Part shown: one piece after another, positions 63,768 through 64,000 of the stretch | Position numbering within the stretch: the stretch's first letter is position 1 | How the letters are laid out: every line of letters begins with the position of its first letter | NCBI RefSeq assembly: GCF_002217985.1 | Contig: NZ_BCMI01000012.1 | Location: 1-64,000, forward strand | Reading direction: 5' to 3' | From: Secundilactobacillus pentosiphilus | GTDB taxonomy: Bacteria > Bacillota > Bacilli > Lactobacillales > Lactobacillaceae | DNA length: 64,000 nt | Position numbers and translations under genes: made by a program | The notes under the pieces: model-generated | The model's input: the letters and a program-made list of their open reading frames with translations, nothing else | What the model was told of the DNA's origin: nothing | Databases searched by the model: none

Positions 63768-64000
63768 TTACCAGTAACCCAACTTCATGCCTAACTTCGC
63801 CCGGTTAACGTCTCGGTTGGATAAGCTTGGCGATTCAAGCCGGTCATCGTTAGGATCTTTAGGCGAGTCCCAATCGTACTTGCCGTCCACGCTAGAACTG
63901 AAGCCGTCATCGCTGGTTTCCGCGTACATGATATCAGTTAAGTAAGGCGTGTGGTCCAGCCCCAGTGAGTGGCCCAGTTCGTGAACCATGACACCTTCCC
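63768..64000 (-). CDS. Matrixin-type zinc metalloprotease, C-terminal part
   Basis: The reading frame is open to the window edge and the N-terminus is missing. Visible residues: EGVMVHELGHSLGLDH, the zinc-binding HExxHxxGxxH of the metzincin clan with three His ligands. Then TPYLTDIMYAETSD supplies the Met-turn methionine, and a C-terminal ~45 residues ends NRDVNRAKLGMKLGYW. Lactobacillar proteins of this type are secreted, about 200-280 residues, with the catalytic domain at the end. A secreted protease beside several adhesins could process them (inference). Confidence 0.82.
   Translation of the reverse strand, partial: EGVMVHELGHSLGLDHTPYLTDIMYAETSDDGFSSSVDGKYDWDSPKDPNDDRLESPSLSNRDVNRAKLGMKLGYW

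Overview
The window looks like chromosomal DNA from an obligately heterofermentative member of the Lactobacillaceae (Levilactobacillus, Secundilactobacillus or Lentilactobacillus type; the exact genus is inference). The support is an Xfp-type phosphoketolase, lactobacillar surface-protein architecture (YKxGK signal peptide, MucBP modules, LPQTG/MPQTNE sorting signals, DUF5776), DUF1129 and DUF951 housekeeping genes, and the rsmG-noc-parA-parB-DUF951-ychF block that lies on one side of oriC in lactobacilli. No rRNA, tRNA, IS element, prophage or CRISPR array was seen.

Layout. 0-4.5 kb: a DUF5107/TPR protein divergent from an AraC regulator, with two cre-type palindromes between them. 4.6-9.4 kb: alanine racemase, aspartase and a divergent CycA-like D-Ala/D-Ser/Gly permease. 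9.4-12 kb: phosphoketolase. 12-15.5 kb: a LytTR/DUF3021 pair, a secreted protein, a PepSY lipoprotein and a GyrI-like protein. 15.6-16.6 kb: a decaying amaP-DUF2273-asp23 locus. 16.7-24.6 kb: a roughly 2,640-residue MucBP adhesin with six 498-bp internal repeats. 25-32.6 kb: gpmA, lepB, an AI-2E family permease, a membrane-anchored protein, cfa and azlCD. 32.9-36.1 kb: a two-component system with a D,D-carboxypeptidase. 36.3-43.4 kb: guaB, DUF1129, ychF, DUF951, parB, parA, noc and rsmG. 43.4-44.4 kb: a gene-free repeat composite. 44.4-50.2 kb: nucleoside salvage (nucleoside hydrolase, purine permease, NupC) and rpiA. 50.4-64 kb: a surface block with a 3,065-residue LPQTG adhesin, a small sigma factor, membrane proteins, an LRR/DUF5776 protein and a matrixin-type metalloprotease cut by the window edge.

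How genes fit together. NupC brings in nucleosides, the hydrolase frees ribose, RpiA interconverts pentose phosphates and phosphoketolase splits xylulose-5-P, so ribose can feed the central pathway; PbuG and GuaB handle the base side. Alr, the CycA-like permease and the D,D-carboxypeptidase all touch D-alanine and peptidoglycan.

Most unusual signal. A dispersed family of about 120-bp imperfect palindromes is present (seven full copies and three half copies, near 25.7, 30.8-31.3, 38.6-38.8 and 44.1 kb). Stem sequences differ between copies but stay complementary, while an internal loop (GGAR opposite TGCA) and the tip are conserved. Three full copies start within about ten bases of a stop codon (cfa, ychF, gpmA), always in sense orientation. 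This looks like a structured mobile or 3'-UTR RNA/DNA element. A second candidate is a short promoter-terminator RNA or attenuator unit upstream of nupC. Where an upstream in-frame start exists, the start chosen here is the one with a proper ribosome binding site.
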